Shown here: positions 7,520-16,666 of the stretch, piece by piece | How positions within the stretch are numbered: position 1 is the first letter of the stretch | Layout of the letters: each line of letters opens with the position of its first letter | Assembly (NCBI RefSeq): GCF_000426645.1 | Contig: NZ_AUFT01000011.1 | Location: forward strand, 213,344-277,343 | DNA length: 64,000 nucleotides | DNA from: Nakamurella lactea DSM 19367 | GTDB taxonomy: Bacteria; Actinomycetota; Actinomycetes; Mycobacteriales; Nakamurellaceae | Reading direction: 5' to 3' | Translations under genes and position numbers: made by a program | Notes under the pieces: model-generated | The model's database searches: none | Told to the model about the DNA's origin: nothing | What the model saw: only the letters and a program-made list of their open reading frames with translations

Positions 7520-9196
7520 TCAGTGACCCGAGTGGGTACCGGCCTCGTCCCGCGGCCGCAGTGCGCCGCTGGTACCGCCGTTGCCGTTCGTGCCGCCGTT
7601 GCCGGTCTCCTCGGCCGCGTCCAGCGCTTCGTGGTGGATCAGCCCGGTGTCGTCCCTGGCCTTGATCACCCCGACGACGGCTTTGCCGGCGTAGCCGAGC
7701 TGGTTCATCCGCTTCGGCACCGGTGCGCCCTGGTACTCCAGCGGGATCGGGTGGCCGTGCTCGTCGACGCCGCCCAACGGCTGGTGGACCTCGATGAACG
7801 CGCCATTGGGCAGCCGCTTGATGATGCCGGTCTCGATCCCGTGCTCCAGCACCGCCCGGTCGGAATGTTGCAGGCCGAGACACAAGCGGTAGGTGACGAC
7901 GTAGGCGATCAGCGGGAAGACGAACGACCCGATCCGGCCGATCCAGGTCATCACGTTCAACGAGATGTCCAGTTTCAGGGCGAAGATGTCGTTGGCACCG
8001 TTGATCAGGTTCAGCACATAGAAGGTCAGGAAGGCGACACCCAACGCGGTTCGCACCGGGACGTCCCGGGGGCGCTGCAGCAGGTTGTGCATCGCGTTGT
8101 CCTTGGTGAACTTCTTCTCGATCCACGGGTAGGCCCCGACCAGGATCATCAGCACCGTGGCGCCGACGATGGCCGGGAAGAACACCGCGGGGATCATGTA
8201 GTGCCCGAAGATGTTTCGCGGCTCCCAGGCCGGCCAGACCCGTACCATGCCGTCCAGGAAGCCCATGTAGAAGTCCGGTTGGACGCCCGCGGACACCTGG
8301 GCAGAGTTGTACGGCCCCAGGTTCCACACCGGGTTGATCTGGAAGACGCCGGCCATGATCGCGATGAAGCCGAACACCACCGCGAAGAAGCCGCCGCCCT
8401 TGGCGGCGAAGGTCGGCAGCACCCGGACCCCGACGACGTTCTCCTCGGTCTCCCGCTTGCCGGGGAACTGGGTGTGCTTCTGGAACCAGACCAGGGCAAC
8501 GTGCAACCCGATCACCGCCAGGATCAGCCCGGGGATCAGCAGGATGTGCAACGAGTAGAACCGGCCGATGATCAATTCACCCGGGTAATCCCCGCCGAAT
8601 ACGGCCCAATGGGCCCAGGTACCGATCACCGGGATCGACAGGATGAACGCGGACACCGCCCGGAGCCCGGTCCCGGAGAGCAGGTCGTCCGGCAGCGAGT
8701 AGCCCATGAAGCCTTCGGCCATCCCGAGCACCAGCAGCAGCACACCGAGGATCCAGTTGGCTTCGCGCGGCTTGCGGAACGCGCCGGTGAAGAACACCCG
8801 CATCATGTGCAGCATCATCGAGGCCAGGAACAGCAGCGCCGCCCAGTGGTGGATCTGCCGGATCAGCAGACCGCCGCGGACCTCGAACGAGATGTCAAGG
8901 GTGGACGCGAAGGCCCGCGACATCGGAACGCCACGGAGCTTGTCGAACACCCCCTGATAGACCGTCTCACCCATCGACGCATCGAAGAACAGCGTCAGGT
9001 AGATGCCGGACAGCAACAGCACCAGGAATGAGTAGAGGGCGGCCTCGCCGAGCATGAACGACCAGTGCGTCGGGAAGACCTTGTTCAGCTGGGTGCGCAG
9101 CGGCCGTGCGTTGTGGTACCGGAGGTCGGCACCGTCCAGCGCCTTGCTGGCCATGCTGCCGCCGGGCTTGGCGGTGGCCGTGGTGAGCCGGCTCAT
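7520..9196 (-). CDS. qcrB: Ubiquinol/menaquinol-cytochrome c reductase cytochrome b subunit
   Basis: The 558-residue product is the membrane core of the bcc complex that oxidises menaquinol and holds two b hemes. Seen are eight or so helices and heme-ligating His in [21 protein letters not shown] and [20 protein letters not shown]. The C-terminal cytoplasmic extension ends in a Gly/Asn/Thr-rich tail, typical of the actinobacterial form. The ATG at 9196 overlaps the qcrA stop (TGATG). It is the last gene of ctaE-qcrC-qcrA-qcrB. The quinol site makes its orthologs the target of the Q203 class of inhibitors in mycobacteria. Confidence 0.97.
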   Translation of the reverse strand: MSRLTTATAKPGGSMASKALDGADLRYHNARPLRTQLNKVFPTHWSFMLGEAALYSFLVLLLSGIYLTLFFDASMGETVYQGVFDKLRGVPMSRAFASTLDISFEVRGGLLIRQIHHWAALLFLASMMLHMMRVFFTGAFRKPREANWILGVLLLVLGMAEGFMGYSLPDDLLSGTGLRAVSAFILSIPVIGTWAHWAVFGGDYPGELIIGRFYSLHILLIPGLILAVIGLHVALVWFQKHTQFPGKRETEENVVGVRVLPTFAAKGGGFFAVVFGFIAIMAGVFQINPVWNLGPYNSAQVSAGVQPDFYMGFLDGMVRVWPAWEPRNIFGHYMIPAVFFPAIVGATVLMILVGAYPWIEKKFTKDNAMHNLLQRPRDVPVRTALGVAFLTFYVLNLINGANDIFALKLDISLNVMTWIGRIGSFVFPLIAYVVTYRLCLGLQHSDRAVLEHGIETGIIKRLPNGAFIEVHQPLGGVDEHGHPIPLEYQGAPVPKRMNQLGYAGKAVVGVIKARDDTGLIHHEALDAAEETGNGGTNGNGGTSGALRPRDEAGTHSGH

Positions 9197-10305
9197 CAGG
9201 AGCTCTCCTTCGGTGACGCTTTCCAGGCCGGGTGTTTGCCGTTCTCCCAGAACCCGGGTCCGACGGCTTCGTGGAAGTCGCTGACGGCGATGAAGTAACC
9301 CTCTTCGTCCAGCGCGATCGGCAGCTGCGGCAGCGGCCGGGTAGCCGGGCCGAAGACCGGTTTGCAGCCGTCGTTGACGTCGAACTGTGATTGGTGGCAG
9401 GGGCACAGGATGCGGCCCGTCTGCGCCTCGAACAGCGAGGTCGGGCAACCGACATGGGTGCAGATCTTGGAATAGGCGTAGTAGTCGCCGAACTCCCAGC
9501 CCTGCTGGCCGTCGCGGATCTTGACCTTCTCGTCCGACCGCAGCCGGATCAGCATGACGGCGGAGTCGGACATCTTGGCACCGCCGGGGACGCCGGGGAA
9601 GACCGTCATGATCGCGCCGGCCGCCATGTCCTCGGGCCGGACCGGGGTGCCGTCGATCTGGGCCATCCGGACCTTCTTGCCGGCAACCGGCGCCCAACCG
9701 GTGACCCACAGGTCGGACTTCGCGCCCTTCGCCCATGGATTCTTGATGAACCCGCCGAGCACCGGGACGATCGCGACCAGCCCGATGACGCCACCGGCCA
9801 GTCCGAGGGTCCCCTTGAGCATGCCGCGGCGCTTGATGTTGGTCTTGTCGACCACATCGAACACCTCGGCGCCCAGGGTGCGGCGGTCCACCTCGGCGGA
9901 CATGCCGATGTGCCGCTGCTGGACAGCGACCTCGTGCGGGGCGAGCTTCTTGGCCAGCGCGATGACGCCGACGCCGAGGCAGGCGATCGCACCACCGAGG
10001 GTGACGCCGAGCAATGGCGTGTACAGCGCGTACATCAACTGCTTGTCCGAGCCCGGCGGCTGATAGCCCGCCGGCCACCAGATGAAGATCCCGATCATCG
10101 CCAGTCCGAACAGCGCGGACAGCACGAACCAGCGGGAGACGGCCCGCTCGGCATGCTTGTCGGCCGGCGAACCGGGTTCGTACCGCTCGCCGTACTCGAC
10201 CAGCTCGACACCGTCGAGCTTGGCACCGAGTCGGGCCAATTCCTCCCGGCCCATCGAGGCGAGTACCTCGTCGGAGGGCACCTCCACGTTCGAATCCCCA
10301 CTCAT
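9196..10305 (-). CDS. qcrA: Rieske iron-sulfur subunit of the bcc complex
   Basis: The 369-residue product transfers electrons from menaquinol to the diheme QcrC. It has a long N-terminal region with three membrane helices (about 58-77, 95-117 and 163-183), special to actinobacteria. The soluble Rieske domain has both cluster loops, CTHVGC and CPCHQSQFD, giving two Cys and two His ligands. It overlaps qcrC by ATGA and qcrB by TGATG, so all three are translationally coupled. Confidence 0.97.
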   Translation of the reverse strand: MSGDSNVEVPSDEVLASMGREELARLGAKLDGVELVEYGERYEPGSPADKHAERAVSRWFVLSALFGLAMIGIFIWWPAGYQPPGSDKQLMYALYTPLLGVTLGGAIACLGVGVIALAKKLAPHEVAVQQRHIGMSAEVDRRTLGAEVFDVVDKTNIKRRGMLKGTLGLAGGVIGLVAIVPVLGGFIKNPWAKGAKSDLWVTGWAPVAGKKVRMAQIDGTPVRPEDMAAGAIMTVFPGVPGGAKMSDSAVMLIRLRSDEKVKIRDGQQGWEFGDYYAYSKICTHVGCPTSLFEAQTGRILCPCHQSQFDVNDGCKPVFGPATRPLPQLPIALDEEGYFIAVSDFHEAVGPGFWENGKHPAWKASPKESS

Positions 10306-11114
10306 GCCTTGGACCCCATCCAGAGCGTGACGCCGACGATCGCGACCATACCGACCAGGAAGGCGATCAGGCCCTCCGGCGCCGGCCCGAACCCGCCCAG
10401 CGGCAGGCCGCCGGGATCGATGGTCTCCTTGTTCATCTGGACGAACGAGATGATGGCCTTCTTCTCGTCCGGGGTCAGTTGTCCGTCGGAGAACTTCGGC
10501 ATGTTCTCCGGTCCGGTCAGCATGGCGGCATAGATCTCGGAGTTGGTGGCCTCGCTCAGTGCCGGCGCGTACTTGCCCTGCGACAGCGCTCCGCCCGCAC
10601 CGGTGAAGTTGTGGCAGGAGGCGCAGTTCAACCGGTACAGCTCGCCGCCCTTGGCCACCTCGGCGTCATCGCGCAGCTGCCCCTCGGGGACCTGTGGTCC
10701 GCCGCCGTTGGCCTGGATGAAGGCGCCGAGCTGGTCGATCTCCTCCGGGGTGAAGAAGGCGGGCTTGCGGGGCATCTGCGCGGCGTTCTCGGCGGCCGGC
10801 ATCCGGCCGGTCGAGAGCTGGAAGTAGGCGGCGGCCTCGCCGACCCCGATCAGTGACGGCCCGTGGTCCTGCACGCCCTGCAGATTCGCACCGTGGCAGG
10901 TGATGCAGGAGTTCATGTACAGGTTCTTGCCGGCGGCGATCATCTCCGGATCGACGGCGGCGGCCTGCGCGGTCTGCGGGGTGGGGGACAGCGCCGCGTA
11001 GGCGAAGCCGACGGTGATCAGCGCCAGCAACAGCGCCAGCCCACCGGACAGCCTGCGGAAGGACTTGCTCCCGCGGGTGATGCGCCTGCGTGGCGCTTCG
11101 TCGGGGGTGCGCAT
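10302..11114 (-). CDS. qcrC: Diheme cytochrome c subunit of the bcc complex
   Basis: The 270-residue product replaces a mobile cytochrome c by passing electrons directly to CtaC. Two c-type heme sites are visible (CITCH near residue 70 and CASCH near 165). There is an N-terminal membrane anchor (about 21-42) and a C-terminal helix ([18 protein letters not shown]). The ATG at 11114 is chosen because AAAGGTGA stands 5 nt upstream. An in-frame ATG at 11156 overlaps the ctaE stop by ATGA but has no ribosome-binding site. The true start could be either. Confidence 0.95.
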   Translation of the reverse strand: MRTPDEAPRRRITRGSKSFRRLSGGLALLLALITVGFAYAALSPTPQTAQAAAVDPEMIAAGKNLYMNSCITCHGANLQGVQDHGPSLIGVGEAAAYFQLSTGRMPAAENAAQMPRKPAFFTPEEIDQLGAFIQANGGGPQVPEGQLRDDAEVAKGGELYRLNCASCHNFTGAGGALSQGKYAPALSEATNSEIYAAMLTGPENMPKFSDGQLTPDEKKAIISFVQMNKETIDPGGLPLGGFGPAPEGLIAFLVGMVAIVGVTLWMGSKA

Positions 11115-11152
11115 TCTCGTCACCTTTCGGGGCCGGGGAGTTGAGGGTTGCG

Positions 11153-11791
11153 TCATCGGATGATGTAGATCGTCGCGAACAGGGCGATCCAGACCACGTC
11201 GACGAAGTGCCAGTAGTAGGAGACGACGATCGCGCTGGTCGCCTGGGCGGGGGTGAACTTGGAGAGCCGGGTCCGCATCAGCAGGATGACGAAGGCGATC
11301 AGCCCGCCGATCACGTGCAGGCCGTGGAAGCCGGTGGTCAGGAAGAAGACCGTGCCATAGGCGGACGAGGAGAACGTCGTGCCCTCGTGCACCAGGTGCA
11401 CGTACTCGTTCGCCTGGCCGCCGACGAAGATCGCGCCCATCACCAGGGTCAGCAGGTACCAGCGCCGCAGCCCGATGACGTCACCGCGCTCCGCCGCCCA
11501 GACACCGAACTGGCAGGTGAACGACGAGGCCACCAGGATGATGGTGAAGACCAAGGCGTACGGCACGTTCAGTTCGGTCGGTTCGGTCGGCCAACCCAGC
11601 GCCGGGTCAGCCGTGGCCCTGGCGGTGAAGTAGATCGCGAACAGGCCGGCGAAGAACATCAACTCGCTGGCCAGCCAGACGATGACGCCGACACTCACCA
11701 TGTTCGGTCGGTTCAGCGTGTGGATCCTGGAACTGAAGGCGCCCGGGGAGCCCGGAGGGGGGTTGCCGGCGGGTCTGGTCACAGTCGTCAC
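11153..11791 (-). CDS. ctaE: Cytochrome c oxidase subunit III
   Basis: The 212-residue product is the five-helix form of subunit III, which stabilises the aa3 oxidase. It shows [16 protein letters not shown], the conserved Glu in GGQANEY, and [11 protein letters not shown]. It is the first gene of the ctaE-qcrCAB operon. The GTG at 11791 has CATAAT ending 6 nt upstream and no ribosome-binding site, consistent with a leaderless message. ctaD (subunit I) is not in the window, as is usual. Confidence 0.95.
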   Translation of the reverse strand: MTTVTRPAGNPPPGSPGAFSSRIHTLNRPNMVSVGVIVWLASELMFFAGLFAIYFTARATADPALGWPTEPTELNVPYALVFTIILVASSFTCQFGVWAAERGDVIGLRRWYLLTLVMGAIFVGGQANEYVHLVHEGTTFSSSAYGTVFFLTTGFHGLHVIGGLIAFVILLMRTRLSKFTPAQATSAIVVSYYWHFVDVVWIALFATIYIIR

Positions 11792-12102
11792 ACGAGGATT
11801 ATGGACTGTCCCGGCCTGGATTGCGCCCGCGGGTACCCGCGCGTTCGAAGATCTTCGACAATTTGTAGCGCAACGCGCTGTTCGGGGGTGCCCGGAAGTC
11901 GTAGTTCGGGCGTCGTCAGCCAGCTCGAAGTCGCCCGAACGTGGGGTGTGTGGCTCCCGGTGGCCGCCGTTCGGGCGGCTTCCTCCGGCGTCCTGGCGAG
12001 GTCAGGGGACCACTGCGGAAGCCGCCCGGATGCCGCCCACTACGATCGACCCGAGTACCGACCGCACTGGCGAACGACCGCACTGGTTAAGGACGGCAAT
12101 CG
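11792..12102. other. Intergenic control region with a palindrome cluster
   Basis: This divergent region between ctaE and a receiver-like gene has no gene. It holds three palindromes within 52 bp: CGCGGGTACCCGCG (11828-11841), TCGAAGATCTTCGA (11845-11858) and AGCGC-AAC-GCGCT (11867-11879). A 9-bp inverted repeat GTTCGGGCG/CGCCCGAAC follows at 11904-11912 and 11932-11940. AAGGACGG before 12103 is the ribosome-binding site of the rightward gene. The palindromes lie 25-90 bp upstream of the ctaE -10, where activators or repressors bind. Confidence 0.6.
11798..11803 (-). promoter_or_regulatory. -10 hexamer, promoter of ctaE-qcrCAB
   Basis: CATAAT on the minus strand, one mismatch from TATAAT, ending 6 nt before the GTG. 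It is the most AT-rich hexamer in the region. No clear -35 is seen. Confidence 0.5.
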
Positions 12103-12510
12103 ATGGGCAACCCCGTGGTTCTGGTCTACAGCAACCGGGCCGAGGTCCGCGCCGACATCATGGCCGCGATCGGTCGTCGCCCGGCGCCGGATGTCGGTCG
12201 GATCGACTTCCTGGAGTGCGATGGCGTGGCGGACGTGCTGTTTGCCATCGATTCGCACATCCCCTCGGTGGTGGTGCTCGACGGTGAGGCACAACCGACC
12301 GGCGGCATCGGGATCAGCCGGCAGATCCACCAGGAGTCCGACGACATCCCGCCGGTGGTGCTGGTGGTCGGCCGAGCCGCCGACCGGTGGCTGGCGACCT
12401 GGGCAAAGGCCGACGAGGTGCTGGTCACGCCGCTGGACCCGGTGACGACCGCCGATACGGTCGCGGCCGTGCTGCGCCGGCGGTCGGCCCTGGTCACCTC
12501 GACCGAGTGA
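12103..12510 (+). CDS. Receiver-like (pseudo-receiver) single-domain protein
   Basis: The 135-residue product has the alternating strand/helix pattern of a CheY-like receiver with no output domain. An Asp stands where the phosphoacceptor would be (VVVLDGEAQ, about residue 60). The acidic pair after the first strand is missing (LVYSNRAEV) and the usual Lys in the last loop is replaced (VTPLDP). It therefore probably does not take phosphate in the normal way. AAGGACGG is a good ribosome-binding site. It sits 13 bp before trpD and is likely cotranscribed with it. Stand-alone receivers of this type occur near respiratory genes in actinobacteria. Confidence 0.7.
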   Translation: MGNPVVLVYSNRAEVRADIMAAIGRRPAPDVGRIDFLECDGVADVLFAIDSHIPSVVVLDGEAQPTGGIGISRQIHQESDDIPPVVLVVGRAADRWLATWAKADEVLVTPLDPVTTADTVAAVLRRRSALVTSTE

Positions 12511-12523
12511 CGGGCGGACCTTC

Positions 12524-13576
12524 GTGGACAGGACGTGGCCCGAGGTACTGAGCCGACTGCTCGACGGTGTCGATCTGACGGCCGATACCACCGCCTGGGT
12601 GATGGACCGGGTGATGTCCGGGGAGGCGACCCCGGCGCAGATCGCCGCCTTCGCGGTGGCCCTGCGGGCGAAGGGCGAAACGGCGGCCGAGGTCGAGGGC
12701 CTGGTCGCCTCGATGCTCTCGCACGCCGTCCGGGTGCCGACGTCGCGGCGGTCGGTCGACATCGTCGGCACCGGGGGCGACCGGGCGAACACGGTCAACA
12801 TCTCCAGCATGGCCTCCGTGGTGATGGCCGCCGCCGGGGCACCGGTGGTCAAGCACGGCAACCGGGCCGCTTCCAGCAAATGCGGCTCGGCCGACCTGTT
12901 GGAGGGTCTCGGGGTGGCGATCACCCTCGGGCCCGACGAGGTGGGCACCACCCTGGACGAGCTCGGCATCGGATTCTGTTTCGCGCCGGTGTTCCACCCC
13001 TCGTTCCGGGCCACCGCCGGCCCGCGGCGCGAGATCGGCATTCCCACGGTGTTCAACTTCCTCGGACCGCTCACCAACCCGGCGCAGCCGGCTGCCGGTG
13101 CGATCGGCTGCGGCGCGGCGACCATGGCCCCGGTGATGGCCGAGGTCTTCGCCCGCCGCGGCGCCGACGTGCTGCTGTTCCGCGGCGACGACGGGTTGGA
13201 CGAGCTGACCACGACCACCACCTCCACCGTCTGGGTGGTGACGGATGGGGCGGTGAGCCGCAGCACCCTGGACCCGGCACGGCTCGGCATCGCGGCATCG
13301 ACCCCGGCCGACCTGGTGGGCGGCGAGGTGTCGGTGAACGTCGGCGTCGCCAGGGATCTGTTCGGTGGCCGCACCGGGGCGGTGCGTGACGCGGTGCTGC
13401 TGAATGCCGCGGCCGGGCTGGCGGCCTTCGACGGCTTGAGCCACAGCGGCGATCTGGAGGACCGGATCGCGGCGGCGCAACGCCGGGCGGCGGACGCCAT
13501 CGATTCGGGGGCGGTGGCGCAGTTGATCGAGAACTGGGCCGTCAGGTCGACCGAACTGGCCGCCGCCAAGAGCTAG
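12524..13576 (+). CDS. trpD: Anthranilate phosphoribosyltransferase
   Basis: The 350-residue product joins anthranilate to PRPP in tryptophan synthesis. The glycine-rich PRPP loop DIVGTGGDRANTVNIS is near residue 82. KHGNRAASSKCGSADLLEGLG and the metal-binding DDGLDELTTT segment follow, and the length is normal. The GTG start has GGCGGA upstream. It is isolated from other trp genes, as in mycobacteria, where trpD is also next to ctaE. Confidence 0.95.
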   Translation: MDRTWPEVLSRLLDGVDLTADTTAWVMDRVMSGEATPAQIAAFAVALRAKGETAAEVEGLVASMLSHAVRVPTSRRSVDIVGTGGDRANTVNISSMASVVMAAAGAPVVKHGNRAASSKCGSADLLEGLGVAITLGPDEVGTTLDELGIGFCFAPVFHPSFRATAGPRREIGIPTVFNFLGPLTNPAQPAAGAIGCGAATMAPVMAEVFARRGADVLLFRGDDGLDELTTTTTSTVWVVTDGAVSRSTLDPARLGIAASTPADLVGGEVSVNVGVARDLFGGRTGAVRDAVLLNAAAGLAAFDGLSHSGDLEDRIAAAQRRAADAIDSGAVAQLIENWAVRSTELAAAKS

Positions 13577-13606
13577 CGGTGACCCGGGACCGGTCGTCCG
13601 GCAGGG

Positions 13607-13888
13607 TCAGGAATCCATGCCGATCGAGAACGCGTCGTCGTTGTCCCGTTGCGAGTACTCCCGGAACGCGATGTGGGTGACGGTGTTGATGACGCCAGGG
13701 ACCTTCGACACGTGATTCGGGATGATGTCGGCGATGCTCTCGTGATCGGCGGCACGGACCACCGCGATCAGGTCGACGTCGCCGGCGCAGGAGTAGACGC
13801 TCTCCACGCTCTGCAGATCGGCGATGGCCTGGGCGGTTTCGGGAATGCTGTCGGCATCGACAGAGATCAGCACGATGGCGGTCACCAT
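13607..13888 (-). CDS. Lrp/AsnC ligand-binding (RAM) domain protein without HTH
   Basis: The 93-residue product is a lone effector-binding domain of the Lrp/AsnC family: AIVLISVDADSIPETAQAI, VYSCAGDVDLIAVVR, then HIAFREYSQ. No helix-turn-helix is present, so it may sense an amino acid or regulate a partner without binding DNA. The ATG at 13888 has TACGCT ending 6 nt upstream. It is convergent with trpD, a common pairing in actinobacteria. The frame remains open upstream through the tandem repeat, but that part is low-complexity and is not counted. Confidence 0.85.
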   Translation of the reverse strand: MVTAIVLISVDADSIPETAQAIADLQSVESVYSCAGDVDLIAVVRAADHESIADIIPNHVSKVPGVINTVTHIAFREYSQRDNDDAFSIGMDS

Positions 13889-13894
13889 CTGCAG

Positions 13895-13900
13895 AGCGTA
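13895..13900 (-). promoter_or_regulatory. -10 hexamer, leaderless start of Lrp-domain gene
   Basis: TACGCT on the minus strand, 6 nt (CTGCAG) before the ATG at 13888. Confidence 0.45.
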
Positions 13901-13972
13901 TCCCGCTCGGTCCCGCACCGGCCGGTCGACCCGGCCCATGGTCATCAGGCACGGGCCGACCAGCGATCTGGG

Positions 13973-14092
13973 CTGACCGGCCCTGGGCTGACGGGACCTG
14001 GGCTGACCGGACCTGGGCTGACGGGACCCGGTCTGACGGGACCCGGTCTGACGGGACCCGGTCTGACGGGACCCGGGCTGACGGAACCTGGT
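13973..14092 (+). repeat. Eight-copy 15-bp minisatellite (CTGACGGGACCCGGT)
   Basis: Eight consecutive 15-bp units start at 13973. Units 4-6 are identical (CTGACGGGACCCGGT) and the outer ones differ at one to three bases (CTGACCGGCCCTGGG, CTGACGGAACCTGGT). The array lies between the divergent promoters of the Lrp-domain and HIT genes. The period is a multiple of three, which keeps frames open on both strands and gives spurious ORFs. Confidence 0.95.
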
Positions 14093-14140
14093 CTCCGCGG
14101 GTCGGGACGACTCCGGCTGACCATCGCCGCAGCGATTCGT

Positions 14141-14146
14141 TACCGT
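14141..14146 (+). promoter_or_regulatory. -10 hexamer, leaderless start of HIT-like gene
   Basis: TACCGT, ending 7 nt before the ATG at 14154, with no ribosome-binding site between. Confidence 0.45.
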
Positions 14147-14153
14147 TCCGGTC

Positions 14154-14834
14154 ATGCCGGAGACGCCGCAACGGTGGTACGCCAGGGTCAGCGCCGCGAT
14201 CGGGGCGAACGGTTACCGCCACGCCGATCTCACCCAATGGCGCAGCTGGCCGTGGACCGGGACGCTGACGCCGAAGCCGCTCGACCCGCCGGTCGACGAG
14301 GAGCCACAGCGCAGCGGTGTCGGCGGCGCGGACTGTATGCAGTGCGCCAGCAGCCAGGACCCGGACGGTGACTACCTGATCTGGCGGGACGAAACGTGGA
14401 TGCTCGGCATGCCGTTCGAGCCGAGCTCGTTGCCGTTCAAGGTGTTCCTGATGCCCAGGCGTCACGCCGATCTGGCCGACCTCACACCGGTCGAGGCAGC
14501 CAGGCAGGGCGAGCTGCTGGTGGCGATCGAGCAGGCGGCCTGTGCGGTTCTCGATGTGCCGAGGATCCAGGTTGCCCGCTGGGGTGACGGCACCGAGCAC
14601 CTGCACTGGTGGCTGTATGCCCGGCCGACCGGGCAGCTCCAGCTGCGCGGCACCTTTCTGTCGCACTGGGACGACCTGTTGCCTGCCGGCGATCCGGTGA
14701 CAGCACGCGCGGACAGCGAGTTGGTCGCCGCCCGGCTGCTGCAGCTGGCCGGGGGAGAGCTGGTGCAGCGCAGCAGGTCCGCTGCCGACCGGCCCGCAGC
14801 CGACCCGCCGGCTCCAGGTCAACCCACCGCATAG
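14154..14834 (+). CDS. HIT-like (histidine triad superfamily) protein
   Basis: The 226-residue product has a Cys pair (CMQCAS) near residue 61, a LMPRRHADLADL strand/turn near 104, and RWGDGTEHLHWWLYARP near 142. In the last segment the His-x-His-Trp-Trp replaces the classical HxHxHxx triad. Related actinobacterial proteins are described as HIT-superfamily nucleotide hydrolases or transferases; the altered triad means activity is uncertain. Its 3' end overlaps the convergent exonuclease gene by 16 bp. Confidence 0.65.
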   Translation: MPETPQRWYARVSAAIGANGYRHADLTQWRSWPWTGTLTPKPLDPPVDEEPQRSGVGGADCMQCASSQDPDGDYLIWRDETWMLGMPFEPSSLPFKVFLMPRRHADLADLTPVEAARQGELLVAIEQAACAVLDVPRIQVARWGDGTEHLHWWLYARPTGQLQLRGTFLSHWDDLLPAGDPVTARADSELVAARLLQLAGGELVQRSRSAADRPAADPPAPGQPTA

Positions 14835-16558
14835 CGCCGGCCGATCTCGGCGTCCCGCAATTGTCCGCGGGCCACCGCCGCCGCCGAGGTGAAAGCGTGC
14901 CAGCGACCGGCGGCGCGCGCCGGGCAGGCCCATGGCGAACTGAGCTGCACCAGCCTGGTGCCGGGCCGATCCAGCCAGTTCAGGATGGTCGAGGACTCCT
15001 CGGCGGACGCCGCCGGCAGCGGGCCGGGTGTTGGCACCACGGTCTCGGCGGAGGCCAGCAGCAGCTCGACCACCCGCATCGGGTTCACCCCGCGACGGGC
15101 GTGTCCGGCGGCGGCCAACCGGCCGTGCCGCACGACGCTCAGCTCCCAGCCGCCGGAGCCGTCCGGGCGGGCCGCCACCAGCTCCGCGATGGTGGTCAGC
15201 GCCGTCAGCCGCTGGCAGCGGTCCACCGCCTCGGCCAGCACCGCCAGCCGGTCACGGGCAACCGCAGCCTCGTCGAACCGGCCGCCGGCGCCGAGATCGG
15301 TGATCCGGCCGCGCAGCTGTGCCAGCAGTTCGTCCGAACTGCCGGCCACCAGCTCGACGATCCGCCGGACGTGCGTCGCGTACTCGTCGATCGACTCGGC
15401 GCCGGAACACGGTGCGCCGCAACGGCCCAGCTCGGCCAGCGCGCACGGAGTGCCGTTCGGTGAGGTGCGCCGGATCTTCGCGCTGCACCGGCGGATCCGG
15501 ACGGTCGCCTGAATGGCGTCAACGGCGATCTCCGCGGTGCTGCGGGAGGTGAACGGGCCCAGGCACGCGCCCGGCCGGCGGATCGCCGACGACTGCGACC
15601 CGACCACCGACAGCCGGGGGAACGCCTCGTCGGTGAGCACCACCCACCACAGCCGGAACGGCGCCTTCGACCGCCGGTTGTACCGGGGCTGATGGGCGGC
15701 GATCAGCCGCTGTTCGCGGACCTGGGCCTCCAGGCTGTGGGCGCACACCACGTGGTCGACGCGTTCGGCGATCTTGACCATCTGCCGGATCTTGCGGCGT
15801 TGCTCGGAGGCGCCGAAGTAGGAGCGGACCCGCTGCCGCAGGTTCTTGGAGGTGCCCACGTACAACACCTCATCGCCTCGCCCGCGGAACAGATACACCC
15901 CGGGGGCGGCCGGAAGGTGTTGGGCCAGGCCGCGTTTGCGTCGTCGTTCGGGCGACACCCGGCGGGCGGCGGCCTGCAGCTCGTCCAGGCTCTGGACGCC
16001 GAGATTGCCCAGTCGTTCGAACAGCGCATGCAGCACGTCGACGGTCGCCCTGGCGTCGGTGAGCGCGCGATGGTCGGGCTGCACGGTCGAGCCGAGCAGC
16101 GGAGCCAGCAGGCCGAGCCGGACGCTCGGGGCCTCGTCCCTGGTCAACACACTGCGGGCCAACCGGACCGTGTCGACCACCCGCGGGTTGGGCCACGGCA
16201 GTTGCTGCCGTCGGCAGGCCTCGCGCAGGAATCCGATGTCGAACCCGGCATTGTGCGCAACCAGCACGCAGTTGCGGGAGAACTCGAGAAAGCTGGGCAG
16301 GACCGTCTCGATCCGGGGTGCACCGATCACTGTCGTATCGCTGATCCCGGTGAGGATGGTGATCTGCGGCGGTATCGGCCGACCGGGATCGACCAGGGTG
16401 GCGAATTCGCCCAGCACCTCGCCCCCGCGCACCTTGACCGCTCCGATCTCGGTGATCGAGTCGGCGCTGCTGGAGCCTCCGGTGGTCTCCAGATCGACCA
16501 CGACGAAGGTGATCTCGCGGAGCGGATCGGCGAGTTCGTCGAAGCAGGCCTGGGTCAT
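14819..16558 (-). CDS. DEDDh exonuclease fused to a UvrC-like GIY-YIG domain
   Basis: The 579-residue product joins a DnaQ-type 3'-5' exonuclease (about 20-185: VDLETTGG, NAGFDIGFL, DHRALTDARATVD) to a GIY-YIG nuclease domain (about 205-285: PGVYLFRGRGDEVLYVGTSKNLRQRVRSYF) and further UvrC-like sequence. It is the counterpart of Rv2191 and probably processes DNA damage. The helicase-binding and HhH parts of true UvrC are absent. The ATG at 16558 is preferred over the GTG at 16582 because TACGGT ends 7 nt before it. Confidence 0.9.
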   Translation of the reverse strand: MTQACFDELADPLREITFVVVDLETTGGSSSADSITEIGAVKVRGGEVLGEFATLVDPGRPIPPQITILTGISDTTVIGAPRIETVLPSFLEFSRNCVLVAHNAGFDIGFLREACRRQQLPWPNPRVVDTVRLARSVLTRDEAPSVRLGLLAPLLGSTVQPDHRALTDARATVDVLHALFERLGNLGVQSLDELQAAARRVSPERRRKRGLAQHLPAAPGVYLFRGRGDEVLYVGTSKNLRQRVRSYFGASEQRRKIRQMVKIAERVDHVVCAHSLEAQVREQRLIAAHQPRYNRRSKAPFRLWWVVLTDEAFPRLSVVGSQSSAIRRPGACLGPFTSRSTAEIAVDAIQATVRIRRCSAKIRRTSPNGTPCALAELGRCGAPCSGAESIDEYATHVRRIVELVAGSSDELLAQLRGRITDLGAGGRFDEAAVARDRLAVLAEAVDRCQRLTALTTIAELVAARPDGSGGWELSVVRHGRLAAAGHARRGVNPMRVVELLLASAETVVPTPGPLPAASAEESSTILNWLDRPGTRLVQLSSPWACPARAAGRWHAFTSAAAVARGQLRDAEIGRRYAVG

Positions 16559-16565
16559 GATGCGG

Positions 16566-16571
16566 ACCGTA
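16566..16571 (-). promoter_or_regulatory. -10 hexamer, leaderless start of exonuclease/GIY-YIG gene
   Basis: TACGGT on the minus strand, 7 nt before the ATG at 16558. It supports this start over the GTG further upstream. Confidence 0.45.
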
Positions 16572-16654
16572 GATGCGGCCACCGACAGGCGCGGCGCGCC
16601 GCGCCGTCACCGGCGGTCGTCCTACCGGCGGAAATTGGCTGACGGCCGGCGGGA

Positions 16655-16660
16655 GACAAT
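16655..16660 (+). promoter_or_regulatory. -10-like hexamer of NYN-domain gene
   Basis: GACAAT, two mismatches from TATAAT, 6 nt before the ATG at 16667. No ribosome-binding site follows it. Confidence 0.35.
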
Positions 16661-16666
16661 GACTGC

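Noticed and set aside
9197-10078. Extension of the qcrB frame upstream to 10078
   Set aside because: This stretch is antisense-frame shadow of qcrA; the coupled ATG at 9196 gives a full-length cytochrome b.
13889-14155. Arg/Gln/Pro-rich N-terminal extension of the Lrp-domain protein
   Set aside because: It is a translation of the 15-bp minisatellite. The -10 next to the ATG at 13888 and the family length argue against it.
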